From Ypsolopha sequella (Eukaryota; Arthropoda; Insecta; Lepidoptera; Ypsolophidae): a DNA stretch of 64,000 nt. This document shows positions 20,049 through 30,226 of the stretch, one piece after another. The translations under genes and the position numbers were made by a program. Within the stretch, counting starts at the first letter, position 1; each line of letters starts with the position of its first letter. Below the pieces are notes generated by a model. That model did no database searches and was not told where the DNA came from. It was given only the letters and a program-made list of their open reading frames with translations. Location of the stretch: assembly GCA_934047225.1 (NCBI GenBank), contig CAKOHE010000067.1, positions 152,954 to 216,953 of the forward strand, given 5' to 3'.

Positions 20049-21816
20049 AATCCTGAGTGTTTTCGGCGTGAAGACGGCACTCTTCCCAATTTTTGCCTCG
20101 TATTAGTAGAACAGTATCGTCTGCGTAAGTAATTATTTTGCAGTTGGGAATGAGCATCGAGCAAAGACTGTTAATGTAGATAAGGAAGAGAGTTGGACCT
20201 AAGACGCTACCTTGAGGGACGCCGAAGGTGAGTAATTGATCGTCACTAGTAAAACTATCGACTCTCACACTCTGGGTCCTTTCGCAAAGGTAGTTGCGAA
20301 AAATGTTTAAGGGAACGCCTCTGATTCCTATGTTTTCCATTTTGTTTAATAGAATGGGGACAGAAACAGTGTCGAAAGCCTTTGAAAGATCAAGAAAAAT
20401 ACCTATTGTCTTGAGTTTCCCATCTAACTGTTCAACAATGGTATTTGTGACCTTTAGTACTGCATCTTCAGTAGATTTGCCCTTTCTAAATCCGAATTGA
20501 TTATCTGAAATTAGTTTGTGCTGTTCGAGATAATCAATTAGCCTACAGTTCAAGACTTTTTCCAGTATTTTCGAAAGAATGGTTAACACAGAGATAGGCC
20601 GGTAGTTCGTGACACTGCATCTGTCCCCACTCTTATAGATAGGGTGAACAATGGCCCTTTTAAAAACTCTGGGGAAAACGCCCTGTGACAGGCCTAGGTT
20701 GCATACATGTGTAATAGGAGTGATAAGAGGAGTCCGCGCGGCTTTTAGAACTTTAGCTGAAATGTGATCCCAGCCTATGGCACAGTCACTTCGCAAACCT
20801 AAGATCAGTCTGTCAATTTCAACCTCGTCAGTTGCTAGCACAGCCTTGGAATTTCCCTTAATGTTTTCAGTAGGATTGTTTGAGGAAGTGTGGTCATTGC
20901 TTACGTTAGCATGTTGAGCAAGGATTTGTGAGGCAAGAGTTTCACCTATACTCGAGAAGTAATGGTTAATAACATTTACTGAGGCTTTTGGATCTTGAGA
21001 TATATTTAATAATTCGGTGGGCGGAGCAGTTGGTTGTTTTAGATAAGTTATATTTTTTATGACATTCCACATTGCTTTAGGATTTTTATTCGCCATTTGA
21101 AGTTGATTACATTCATAAGTTCGCTTAATGTTTTTTAGTAAATTATTACAGAAATTTCGATATCTTGTAAAGATTACTTGTTGAATTCGGTTGTCGGGAT
21201 TCGATTGTTTTGCCTTTTTGTGAAGTTTATCGCGATGGCGAATGCACCTAAGGAGGCCGGGTGTTATCCAAGGCTTTATGTTTCTTTTACTTCGCGGTAT
21301 TTTGACAACTCGGCTATGAGTTTTTATAGATTCAGCAATTGTATTTACCAAGGATTCTGCTGCTGTATTGGCGTCTGTGGATTTCAGAATTCCGGAGAAG
21401 TCAACCTTAGTCAGATCTTCTGCAACTGCAAGTACATCTACTCGGACTGTACTGGATTTTGCTCTGTATAGTTTAGGTGTAAAATCAGAACAGAAAAGTA
21501 TAGGGTTATGATCCGTTATAAGGGAGTCCAGTACAAAAGTTGTAGAATTGTTATTAGATTTAAACATGACGTGATCAAGACATGTTTTATTGTGCGTCGG
21601 AAATGTATGAGTGGGGAGCAAGCCATGATATCCTGTGGCTTCCAGGTAGATATCAGCATTGTTGTCGTCACCACTTGGTAAAATATCAATATTTATGTCT
21701 CCAATCACGGCAACATGTTTAAAAGAAGCCAATGATTTCAAAACATTGTCAAGGCTTAATGCGAATATTTTAGCATCTTTAATAGAAGGTGATCGACAGA
21801 CACATGCGATAGCCAT
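20005..21816 (-). pseudogene. LINE ORF2, endonuclease and reverse transcriptase block
   Basis: About 600 codons. The first part is APE-type endonuclease: VIGDINIDIL (residues about 38-47), the TCLDHVMFK and LITDHNPILF motifs with the catalytic Asp/His. The second is reverse transcriptase: AIVHPIYKSGD, NYRPISVLTILSKILEK, NQFGFRKGKST, GIFLDLSKAFDTV, FGVPQGSVLGPTLF and the catalytic YADDTVLL (residue about 570). The upstream part of the endonuclease is in another frame (near 21820), and the downstream thumb in a third, so two frameshifts make it inactive in cis. Confidence 0.88.
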
Positions 21817-21960
21817 ATCGTTTTGTCACATTTTACTACTAGACAGTTTCCTTCGTGGAGTATCGGTTCCGTAATATCGTGTTTGAGATCTGACATCTGA
21901 TATCTACAGCAGATCTTTGTATGCAATGTAATTTGAATATGTTCCTTTTTTCCGCGCATC

Positions 21961-22734
21961 CCAATGTAAGAAAACTATGAACTATGAACTTTTGAGGAAA
22001 ATCCCGAAGACTCCCTTTTAATACTTGTTGCCTTTTTAGCTAATAAGAGCACAATGTGGGTAAGGTGAGCTTTCCCCGGTAGGACATGCATGACAAGAGT
22101 CTAAGTATTTATACCCGTTTTTTTTTGTTATACCGTGGCCGGACGGACAGATATGGAGGCTTCATTATAGTTTCCCATTTTTTCAGAAAAAGCTGCAAAT
22201 TATGATTCTCCATGGATCGGGCATTATCTTGTATGACTATGAGAAACAACGAAAAAAAAGCGCGATGTCGTGAGACATCCGGTTGGTGATTGAAGTTCCT
22301 TTCGCTATATACAGACAGGGTGCTCTGAAATTTGACCTATTCCTTGAAAGGGGTTATACTTGAAATCATTTCCAACAAATAATGCCTATCAACTAGGTGT
22401 TGAAAATGATATATTTTTATTTTCAACTAAAACACGTCTATATTTTAAAATATACAAAATGAAAATGGTTTTCTTTCCACTTAATACCTTTTACTTCTAA
22501 GATTATGGATGTGAATGCCATAAAACTCCAAAAAGTATAACTGATTGATCTGACGAATGATCTACTAGAAAAATAAACAATTATTCACGTCTCCTACGTT
22601 CCCATATAAGCGAAGAACACTTTAGCTATTTTTAATATAGAAGCTGACTTGACAAAATCTGTTAATGAAATTTTTAACCAATTTAACCATCGGAAAAAAA
22701 TTAAGAATTGAATAAATGATGGACTGGCCATATT
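21961..22734. other. Intronic stretch, nothing recognised
   Basis: AT-rich intron sequence between two LINE fragments. No terminal repeats, exon or RNA was recognised. Confidence 0.3.
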
Positions 22735-22958
22735 TGTCGCCGACGTGATAACCGTTGGGGCCGTAAGGCATTGGAATGGAGACCACGTACAGCAAAGCGC
22801 AGCGTAGGCCGCCCTCGTGCTCGCTGGACTGACGATCTGAAGGACATTGCGGGTAGCGGCTGGATGAGGATGACTGAGGATCACCAAAAGTGGCGTAATA
22901 TTGGGGAGGCCTATGTTCAGCAGTGGACGAATACGGGCTGATAGATGGATGGATGGAA
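22735..22958 (+). mobile_element. RTE-like LINE 3' end with (GATG)n tail
   Basis: The plus-strand frame 22777-22941 reads WRPRTAKRSVGRPRARWTDD, then GSGWMRMTEDHQKWRNIGEAYVQQW split over 40 residues, and a stop. The GRP.ARW.DDL and W..LGEAYVQQW pattern is the C-terminus of many insect RTE/craniofacial-protein-like LINE ORFs. It ends in GATGGATGGATGG, a short tandem tail typical of that group. Strand is opposite to the host gene. Confidence 0.8.
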
Positions 22959-22959
22959 T

Positions 22960-23433
22960 AAATGGTGTTTATTTTTTTGTATGGCCTAAAAATGAAATTT
23001 TTTAGTTTTTACACGACTGCCCCAAAAAAAGGAGTGTTATGTGCTCAGGGTTCATGTGGGTATTTTTCTTAATTCCACCATAACTACTTAACGCTTCAAC
23101 CGATTTCGAAGTGTGTGGTATCGTTAGAATCCTTATAGCCTCCTGAGTGGAATAGGCTATAAATTTATACAGGGTGTAAAACATAACAGCCATAAAATGA
23201 AAAAAATAGAAATTACTTTTTAGTGCATTTTGAAATTATGGCAGGCGTGTTTTTTTAATATTTTTTATTATTTAATTCATTAAATTATTCCCATTCTCAG
23301 CCCACATAAACACACTGCTGCATTTTACTTCATTTTATAATCAAAATATATTTGTTTTTTTCTCGTTCATTTATGGGGCGGTAAACCTTACGTGTCCTGG
23401 GCGCCAAATGTTAAAATACGGCAATGATCGTAC
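22960..23433. other. Intronic stretch, nothing recognised
   Basis: AT-rich intron sequence left of exon 4. CACAGTC- and TATACAGGGTGTAAAACAT-like text (23165-23185) resembles ends of dispersed repeats, but no partner end was found. Confidence 0.3.
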
Positions 23434-23600
23434 CATATCTAAGGAATGCTTGTATTGATCCAGATCCCTTGTCAACTCGTCACGTTGCAACTCCGTCGCC
23501 TCCAGTTTGTTTTTGAGCTCGTTATTTTGCTCAATCAATTGCTGTTTGTAGGTTTCGAATAACTGAGCCATTTGGTTACTGTGATCAGTTATTAGTTTAT
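23434..23600 (-). CDS. Coiled-coil gene, exon 4
   Basis: Acceptor CCTTTTTCATAG before 23600 and donor GTACGA after 23434; 167 nt, phase 1 in, phase 0 out. It encodes KLITDHSNQMAQLFETYKQQ, LIEQNNELKNKLEATELQR and DELTRDLDQYKHSLDM. The A + AT codon with exon 3 (Asn) is consistent. The donor has A at +3 and C at +4, acceptable but not strong. Confidence 0.82.
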
Positions 23601-23864
23601 CTATGAAAAAGGATAAAGTATAAGATAAAAGGTGGCACATAAACTAAACACGCTTATTTACTATTGCACCTTATTATTAAGAGCGGGGGCTCTACTGCGT
23701 AATTCTCATTTGTATCAACTTCAAGCAAATGCATGCGAAATTCAACGCGTGCAAAAGAGATGGCATGTTAGGCGGGCGTCGTCGCACGCACGTCAAATTT
23801 CAATCTCAAGTTGATGTTGATGAAAATGAGAATTACGCGGTAGACCCGCAGGTTGTGAAATAGC

Positions 23865-24065
23865 CGGCTTTGTCTAATTAATCGAAACAGAACACTTAAA
23901 TTCAAAATCCATTAAATTGTTAATCAACAAAACCTTATTACTTATGTTTTGTCTATACTGCATTCGCAGAGTTTCCATTGTAAATTAGAATTTCAATTTT
24001 TTTTTTCGATTTAAGTAGAATTTAAGTGTTATGTTTCGATTCATCAGAAAAAGGCGGGTATTTTA
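23865..24065. mobile_element. Foldback MITE-like inverted repeat
   Basis: AATCGAAACAGAACACTTAA at about 23881 is matched, inverted with few changes, by TTAAGTGTTATGTTTCGATT at about 24025-24044. Flanking CCGGCT and GGCGGGT/CCGGCTG pieces extend the arms weakly. The loop has no gene. Confidence 0.55.
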
Positions 24066-24639
24066 CAATCCGGCTGCGATACTGCTATTATAATGCCCCG
24101 AGCGAGGCCTTCCTTAGGCGCACAGCGGCTTTGCAATTATAACCCGTAGACTAAATTTCATAAAGTTGAAAATCGCGTGCGCCAAAATGCGCGTAAAACG
24201 ATTCAGAACGAGTCTAATTTTAAGATTAAATTCGTCTAAAATTACAATATCGCATTTAAGTCATTTTTGAACTTACAACAGTTAATAAACAAAATTTTCG
24301 TATTGATAGTAAATAATGACACATAAAAATCAAATGGATAAATCACAAAACCAAAAAAAACACTCAAAAAGAGACTATTTTCAAAATAAAATCTATCGAG
24401 CGAAAGTTTTCCAATTAGGTAACGCTACTTACAACGTAAAGACAAAGGTTTGGAAAAACTGTATATAAGTTTCATATCGATTGCGTCTATGGTAGATTCA
24501 GTATAATCGTTCAAAAACTGTTGAAAAAGGAAGGCCTCCTCTTAATATTGCACCTGATTTATGATAATAATAAAGTAGCTAAAAGGACATGTCTGTACTT
24601 TGAATATTTTTGCGAAATTTTAAATGAAATAGGTTATTG

Positions 24640-24892
24640 GTATTGTAATGAGGCCAAAACTAAAATTTTTAGATTTTTCTCTCTCTGTCTGTATCTATGT
24701 ACGAGTATGTTCCATTTTATTTTAACTCGAGAACCATTCGATGGATTTGGATGCGGTTTTCTTTATTATTATCGTAGTCTATGGACAACATACATACATA
24801 ACAGGAGTGTTGATAAAATAACCGCCAAGCCGAAAACGGGGCAAAGATTTAATAAACGCGGGCGGGGCTGCGGGCGAAAGGCTAGTAAAATA
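24640..24892 (+). mobile_element. Helitron-like 3' end remnant
   Basis: The segment with CGAGAACCATTCGATGGATT and ATACATACATAACAGGAGTG ends GCGGGCGGGGCTGCGGGCGA AAGGCTAG followed by T. GC-rich end plus CTAG/T is Helitron-like and resembles the minus-strand copy at 14118. No coding sequence. It lies in intron 3. Confidence 0.42.
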
Positions 24893-25532
24893 TATTTTTT
24901 TTTTTTGCATGAAAAAGGAAACTGACAGTTCGTGATAGTGGGATATATACTTTTAAGGCGATATGCGAAAAAAATACGGGTGTTTCTTTTCTGCGTATTT
25001 CATGAAATACACGCAAAATTATAATCAGTTTCTGGTGTATGCATTTTGACTATAAAATCTAAGGTTTTGAAATTGGAAAACATGTTTGGATAAATTTTCC
25101 TCGATAGAAATAATTGTTGAAATGAGGTCTTCAAACACACTTTTTCTCCTCGTTTGACGAATAGGAACCATACAGAACTCAAACATATTTTATTAGGTGT
25201 ATTTAAACAATATCTAGAGATTTCATATTTGAAATTTTGCTAGCTATTTTAGTTTTTTTAATAAAAATATAAAACTAACTTTTTTCCCTTTAGCCGTAAA
25301 TCCGCCCCTCTCGCACTGCGCGATTTTTCGCTTGGAGTGACAGTGACAAAAATAAAATTCGCATAGCCTCTTAACTCCTGTGGTGCATGAGCCACTTCAC
25401 ATTGTCCTCACTGTCGCGAACTTTTGAATGTTGCAATTCCTGCTATCACAAACTACCAGTTTCTTCCTTCGTGCAAAAATATATACTTACTTTAGTTTGA
25501 CAAATAAACCACTGACAAATAATTAATCTTAC
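24893..25532. other. Intronic stretch with TTAAGG repeat piece
   Basis: TTAAGGCGATATGCG at 24955 begins a fragment related to the repeats at 10183 and 32690. Text at 25085-25130 (CCTCGATAGAA, GAAATGAGGTCTTC) is also shared with them. The rest is unremarkable intron. Confidence 0.4.
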
Positions 25533-25735
25533 TTTTTTCCTTCAAACTGTCAATAACAGCACAATTCTTCTGATCAGCCTGCAGTTGTTTCTCCTTTAAA
25601 TCCTTCACAAACTGGCCCGACTTCTGGTACGCTTCCCCCAACGTTGCCGTGTCCGTCTTGCATCGAGATAAGGTCTTTCTTAGACGCTCGCTGTAGTCTT
25701 CTAGCACGTCACATATCTCTCGGGTGCTAGATAAC
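25533..25735 (-). CDS. Coiled-coil gene, exon 3
   Basis: Acceptor ATACTTGGCAG before 25735 and donor GTAAGA after 25533; 203 nt, phase 2 in, phase 1 out. It encodes LSSTREICDVLEDYSERLR, KTLSRCKTDTATLGEAYQK and FVKDLKEKQLQADQKNC. With exon 2 the junction makes an AAG Lys codon. Alternatively the exon starts at Met 25797 (MNSNGSHIVNISEHIEQILG), which has an in-frame TGA 18 bases upstream and would be a second promoter product. Confidence 0.82.
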
Positions 25736-25807
25736 CTGCCAAGTATTTGTTCAATATGTTCACTGATGTTCACAATGTGTGAGCCATTACTATTCATTTT
25801 GTAATTG

Positions 25808-25815
25808 TGACGTCA
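25808..25815. promoter_or_regulatory. CRE-like palindrome TGACGTCA
   Basis: A perfect TGACGTCA lies 10 bp upstream of the alternative Met at 25797. It is a binding site for CREB/ATF-type bZIP factors when in a promoter. A single 8-bp match in AT-rich intron DNA can be chance; it matters only if transcription starts here. Confidence 0.25.
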
Positions 25816-26964
25816 TTTAAGATTAGCCACACGTGCAATTTATGCTGCACAATATTATGCCTAATTTCAACAGCCTTTCACTACGGTTATAATTGTAATA
25901 TGGTGTTAAATGACATATAGAGGGTAGTACCGAAACAAAAAGTCTATGCAAGTGTGGGTAGTTAAACTATCTTGAAAAATAAATGCCTGTGTAAGTCATT
26001 GACCTCCGTCAATGGTGTAAGTAGTAAAAGATATGTAAATTCCATCTTGTACGCAGAACCTTGACCTTGTACAGGAAGTTTTTTGAGTTTTGAATTTTTC
26101 TAGTAGATACCTAACAATTTACAATCCTTATGGGGTTGTCCATACCACGTGATTTTTTTAGAGGGGGAAGGTGTCTGAGCTTCGTAGTTTTCATTATTTA
26201 CCATATTTTTTCGTGAATATTATCAACGACGACTTACTCCCATTTAACATTTGAGAAATGAAATTTAAGCGGTGCTTATATTCAGTCGGTTATATGAAAC
26301 GCAACCATACTTACGTACCTAGGTATAATGTCAGTTAATAAAATTATACAAAATAAAACTGACTTGTACACTATTTCACACATTTAATTAATAGTTATAC
26401 ACCCAACCGGTTTCGAATAATTAATTCATTTTCAAGGGGTTTTATTTATTTATTTCCGAACTACTGCAACTACGTGCTGTAAAAACCAATATTATTTTTG
26501 TAGTGATCAAAATTATATAGGTATGTGGGTAAGGCATCAAAACTTCTTGGCTTCTTAGGGATACCATTATCATCGAAAATTACCAATAAAAGAGACTTTT
26601 GTATGTCGTATTAAATGTTGTAACGGAAAAATAAAAAAATATAATAAACATAAGAATAGCGTAATAAATGTCAATTAACTCTCAAAATAAAACGTTAAAA
26701 TGTGTAATTAAATGTCAAAATGTCAAAAAAAAAGGCTACGGAACCCCAAAAATTACGGCTGAAGCTGTAGATCCCTGTGACAGACAGACAGACAGACAAC
26801 GGACGGGGGTCCCGTTTGACACCCTCCTTGTATGGAATCCGGTCCGACCGGGAGGGGGTCCAGGCAAAGCCACGGTAGGTTACATGAGGGGAGAAAGAGT
26901 TTCAAAAGAGGACAAATTGAAACCACGTGGTTTATGAACGCTCCATAAGGCATAAGATACGAAC
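25816..26964. other. Intron 2, nothing firm
   Basis: It contains CCATACCACGTGATTTTTTT (26141), like part of the MITE at 54712, and a CAGACAGACAGACAGAC run (26780). The CCGTTTGACACC ... GGAGGGGGTC patch is GC-rich. No gene is supported. Confidence 0.35.
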
Positions 26965-27128
26965 TTGTTCAACGTTTCAGGCCTCAAACGCAGCTCATCT
27001 TGATATTGGCCGGAGATGGCTTCATGTTGCATCTGAACATCGACCATATTCTGCTGAAGTTTTTCATGATTGTTCTCCAGTTGCTGCTTCTTTTCTTTGA
27101 GGTCCCAATAGGCTGTGTCTTGGCCAAC
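26965..27128 (-). CDS. Coiled-coil gene, exon 2
   Basis: Acceptor TTTATTTGCAG before 27128. It encodes VGQDTAYWDLKEKKQQLEN, NHEKLQQNMVDVQMQHEAI and QYQDELRLRPETLNK. The donor is taken as GTTCGT after 26965, which gives phase 2 and joins exon 3 in frame; it is weak. The frame otherwise runs on to a TGA at 26880, so a short read-through isoform or another donor is possible. The acceptor and coding content are solid, the 3' border less so. Confidence 0.7.
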
Positions 27129-27210
27129 CTGCAAATAAAAATGGGAAAGTAGATACAGTAAAACCGGATGGTCATAATAAAGTTTATAGCACACCGTGCG
27201 TAAAATGACC

Positions 27211-27239
27211 ACTTTACGCACGCTGCGCGTGCGTAAAGT
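27211..27239. repeat. Short perfect inverted repeat, 12-bp arms
   Basis: ACTTTACGCACG, a 5-bp loop CTGCG, and CGTGCGTAAAGT. It sits in intron 1 in a region with CTCGTGCGAGAAA and CGGCTCGTGCCG pieces that look like fragments of dispersed GC-rich repeats. Confidence 0.6.
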
Positions 27240-27490
27240 CGGCATTTTCCGCACTTGTGCTATAAAAAATTATACGAAACTCGTGCGAGAAACTTTTTCT
27301 CGACTCGTGTGATTGCAGCACTCGCCTTCGGCTCGTGCCGCAAACTCACACTCGTCAGAAAACGTTTCATCGCTCTCGTATCGTAATGTACTATTATACA
27401 AAGTATTGTATATGCTTAATTACAAGTAAATATTTTATTTATTAAATAAACAAAAAATATTCTAAGACAAAACCTTTAAAGGAAAATTAC

Positions 27491-27601
27491 CTTCAATTTT
27501 ATAATTTCAGCAGCTTCACGCGAAACTCTCTCACAAAGTTTCTCAGCTCCTTCGATTGTTCGCTTCCTGCTTGCAACTTTATTTATTTTAGCGTTGTCCA
27601 T
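27491..27601 (-). CDS. Coiled-coil gene, exon 1 (start); whole gene summary
   Basis: ATG at 27601, donor GTAATT after 27491; 111 nt. It encodes MDNAKINKVASRKRTIEGAE, KLCERVSREAAEIIKLK. Whole model on the minus strand: exons 27601-27491, 27128-26965, 25735-25533, 23600-23434, 18055-17937, 16741-16567, 14411-14316, 10041-9836, 8250-8004, 6901-6842, 3321-3172, 2134-2012; all phases agree, 607 codons so far. Nearly all is charged heptad sequence, with an acidic, proline-rich tail. A rod protein such as a synaptonemal-complex transverse filament (SYCP1-like: TREICDVLE near the start, a short motif and an SDSS patch in the tail) is possible; golgin, kinesin-tail or centrosomal proteins would look similar. 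No transmembrane segment, motor or finger is seen. Upstream is CpG-containing DNA (GCGGCAAGCAAACGCGCGCG). Confidence 0.75.
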
Positions 27602-28116
27602 TTTATGGAAATGATTAGGTATTACTTACCTATATCCCTCAGAATAAAAATCTTATCCTAACTTTTGCGAAAATAATGGCGGCAAGCAAACGCGCGCGCG
27701 TCGTATTTTTGGATTTTTTCTTGTTTTGTTTTTTTTTTTTGTCTTTTTTTTTTTTTTCCTCAATTTGTCCCATTTTTGGACAGGCAAAGGTATCTAAGAG
27801 ACCATGATAGCCTTTTCTTTGGTGTAAGTCATTTTTTTTTCCTTTATGGAAAAGGCTAAGAGCTTAAGCCCATACTGCCTGGTCTTGTTTTGGTTTTTTT
27901 TCCTTGTTTGTAATTACAATCGAGGCTAAAAAGCCTTGTCTTTCATAGCTACTTTCTTCAATTTTGTATTGTATAATCTTCAGTATTTTATAATCGAGGC
28001 AAACTGCCTTGTCTAACGTATTTATAAGATTCATTCATTTTATAATTCAGTATTTTTAGGTCATATCCGTATTGTCAAATCAGTTATGTAGGGGTCAATT
28101 CCGGCATTGTTATTTT

Positions 28117-28395
28117 TCAAATAACTTCGATGGTATTCTTGATAAAATTATAAATGGGGTAAAAAGTTCCTGTATTCTTGAGAAGTTCCTGAATAGAGCG
28201 CGGGACATCCAGGGCTTCTTTATATATATTCAATAAATTATCAATTAATACTAGTCTTTGTATATTAAATTGAGAGCAATCAAAAAATATGTGGTTTAAA
28301 GTTTGAATTTCAAAATTACAATATGTACAATTTGGGAAAGGTATCATTTTCAATCTGTGTAAATGTTCATTAAATCTGCCATGTCCAATGAGCGG
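28117..28395 (-). pseudogene. LINE ORF2 C-terminal zinc-finger piece
   Basis: The frame reads GHGRFNEHLHRLKMIPFPNC, then TYCNFEIQTLNHIFFDCSQFN. The pattern C-x2-C-x8-H-x4-C is the C-terminal CCHC-type finger of I/R1/jockey-group LINE ORF2 proteins. It ends at a stop at 28117-28119. The upstream part is separated by the 28420-28850 insertion. Confidence 0.75.
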
Positions 28396-28434
28396 TTTTC
28401 CAGACTGACCTTGATCAAGCTTTCAGAGGTAAAC

Positions 28435-28805
28435 ATAGATGGCGTTACCCTGCTTTCAAGTGTCAAAAATCAAAGATTATTTTTTAATCTGTGGGCAGCA
28501 ATATTTTGTGGGCTAAAAAATTTCAAGTCAAGTGTCAAATCCAACAACACCCTTCACAAAAATATTCTTATTTTGTTGTGTATATATGGTGTTGTTTTCT
28601 ACTTGGTGTTTCATTCAATTTTCAACATGGTCAGCCTATGCGTTGTGGCTAATTGTAAAAATATAGGAATACACAGTTTCCCTAAGAATTCACTATGGCA
28701 AGAACAATAGATCTTAGCAATAGTACATGAATCTAGTGTTGCCAGAAACACATTTATTGACACTTTTAGTACAAGCTGCACCATCTATCGAGTCGTTCGG
28801 TACTA
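28435..28805 (+). mobile_element. Insertion with THAP-like start inside the LINE
   Basis: It splits the LINE ORF2. Its ends are weakly inverted: ATAGATGG ... AAGTGTCAA at 28436-28465 and TTGACACTTTTAG ... CCATCTAT at 28757-28789. On the plus strand 28627-28710 encodes MVSLCVVANCKNIGIHSFPK, NSLWQEQ and stop. C-x4-C, HSFPK and a following W match the beginning of a THAP C2CH finger, found in P-element-type transposases and host THAP proteins. The finger is cut short. Reading it as a decayed P-like element is a hypothesis. Confidence 0.4.
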
Positions 28806-29214
28806 CTTTTTCTTTTTTAATTTGACTTTGAAAACCCCTCATTCTTAGACGACATATTGTTGTATAAAAGTTTCTATGTATATATTTTCCGGTAATGAAC
28901 CATGGTTTCTTGATATCCGAATTAATGTTACTATACCATTTTCCTTTTATTCGTGTTGTTTCTTCCCAATAGAGCATCCATTGAAGTTTAATATTCATCT
29001 TAATGTCAGTTTTGCAATCTGAAGCTGGCAACTTAATATTTTTGATAGATATTTGATGAATATTAGGATTTTTAGTTATAGAACTGGCAAGTTTATCAGC
29101 AAGTTCGTTACCAGGAACGTCAATATGAGATGGAGTCAGTGTTGGGAAATGTACAATAATTATTGTATTCTTACAATAATTTGTGATACGAAACCAAGTT
29201 GTACCATAAAACAT
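28714..29214 (-). pseudogene. LINE ORF2 RNase H piece
   Basis: PSHIDVPGNELADKLAS (near 29120) is the C-terminal RNase H motif (H-x-G/D-x-x-GNE-x-AD). A linker with WMLYWEE and FYTTICRLRM follows, which normally leads into the C-terminal finger. Sequence from about 28850 onward (FQSQIKKEKVV...) is outside the element. The frame before the motif is broken. Confidence 0.72.
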
Positions 29215-29215
29215 A

Positions 29216-30226
29216 GCTTTCTCGTTATTGTACGCATTTGTACAATATTTTGAAATTTTTTACAATAAAGTTACAATATATTGACAAGCAACTTTAAAAT
29301 TTTCAAAATGAACGAACCGATCACTTAATGTTTGAGAAAACCCTTTTTGACTCAACTATATATTTATTATTACTATGTATTTATTCTGTGTCCCTACACA
29401 GTACCATTGTACCAAGTAATAGGCTGATTGGGCTGCGTTTCCTTTGCTTATACTGGAATGAATTTTAAAAACAAAAGTGGAGAATTTGCCTGAGAGCATG
29501 GATGTATACCTAAACTGGATTGTGCACTGAAGGATGTTACGCGTAGAAAAATAGACTCTATTCCATACACTTAAAAGTTATTTTATTATGACATAACCAA
29601 CTAGAGAAAACGTGCCGAGCGGGACAACATACAGTTGATGCCTGTGTCCTACTCGCACAGTTGCCATCACAAAAAAAAACAAATTGCGATGGTAGGCTTG
29701 AGTTTTTCACGATTTAGTTTTTCAACGACTATAGTATTTAGCTTTTAGTAAATACTTGTTCATGACATTTTGTTACTTTAAGAATTTTTTTGTGACAGTA
29801 GGTCTATTCAAGGTAGCGTTCCAAAACCAAACCCCTATTACGGAGCAATTCTAGTCGGGTGAGCAATACGTTTTCGGACCGGTCTTAAAGGAATAGTCTT
29901 CGGACTAACTTTGGTGAGATTCGGAACGGAAATAGAGTAGTATGTCAAGAGAAAAGTTTGGCGGGAAGACGAAAATGTTTAAAGGTTTTATAATAAATTA
30001 TTTTTTGTACATATAATTACAGAGAAATTTTACCGATTATCAAATTTCAGACTCGTAGGAAATAACAAGAAACAAATTCAAATAAAAATGTCGTTCTAGG
30101 TGAGAAAATAGGAATAGTTCTCATCTGTGGATTGAGATGTGTTCAAACGTTTAACACTCTTCAGTTCATGTTTTGTAATGTTTGATATCCATGTAAAGGT
30201 ATAATAATCATATCACGTCAAGAATC
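29216..30226. other. Non-coding stretch upstream of the 30.2 kb gene
   Basis: AT-rich, with no recognised gene. A TAGCGTTCCAAAACCAAACC piece at 29821 resembles ends of the MITE at 53350-53512. A promoter for the gene starting at 30227 would be expected here, but no TATA box or initiator stands out. Confidence 0.3.

Larger units (their letters stand above)
18835..21960 (-). mobile_element. CR1/jockey-like LINE, 5'-truncated, frameshifted
   Basis: The minus strand carries endonuclease and reverse transcriptase of a non-LTR element, in three frame blocks: about 21960-21820 (endonuclease start), 21816-20005 and 20048-19263, then a 3' UTR to about 18835. ORF1 and the start of ORF2 are missing. 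The C-terminal part matches the copy at 60213-60840. It is inserted in the same strand as the host gene, in intron 4. The lepidopteran CR1-Zenon group has this organisation (clade inferred). Confidence 0.88.
27724..29215 (-). mobile_element. LINE 3' part with RNase H domain, interrupted
   Basis: Minus-strand order: RNase H end (29150-29090), linker and CRLRM (about 28850), an insertion (about 28420-28850), then GHGRFNEHLHRLKM and the CCHC-like C-terminal finger, a stop at 28117, a 3' UTR, and a poly(A) tail seen as T-runs at 27726-27757. An RNase H after the RT is typical of the I, R1 and LOA groups. 5' truncated. It lies upstream of the coiled-coil gene. Confidence 0.8.

Noticed and set aside
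29053..29253. 66-aa plus-strand ORF
   Set aside because: Opposite-strand shadow of the LINE RNase H piece.
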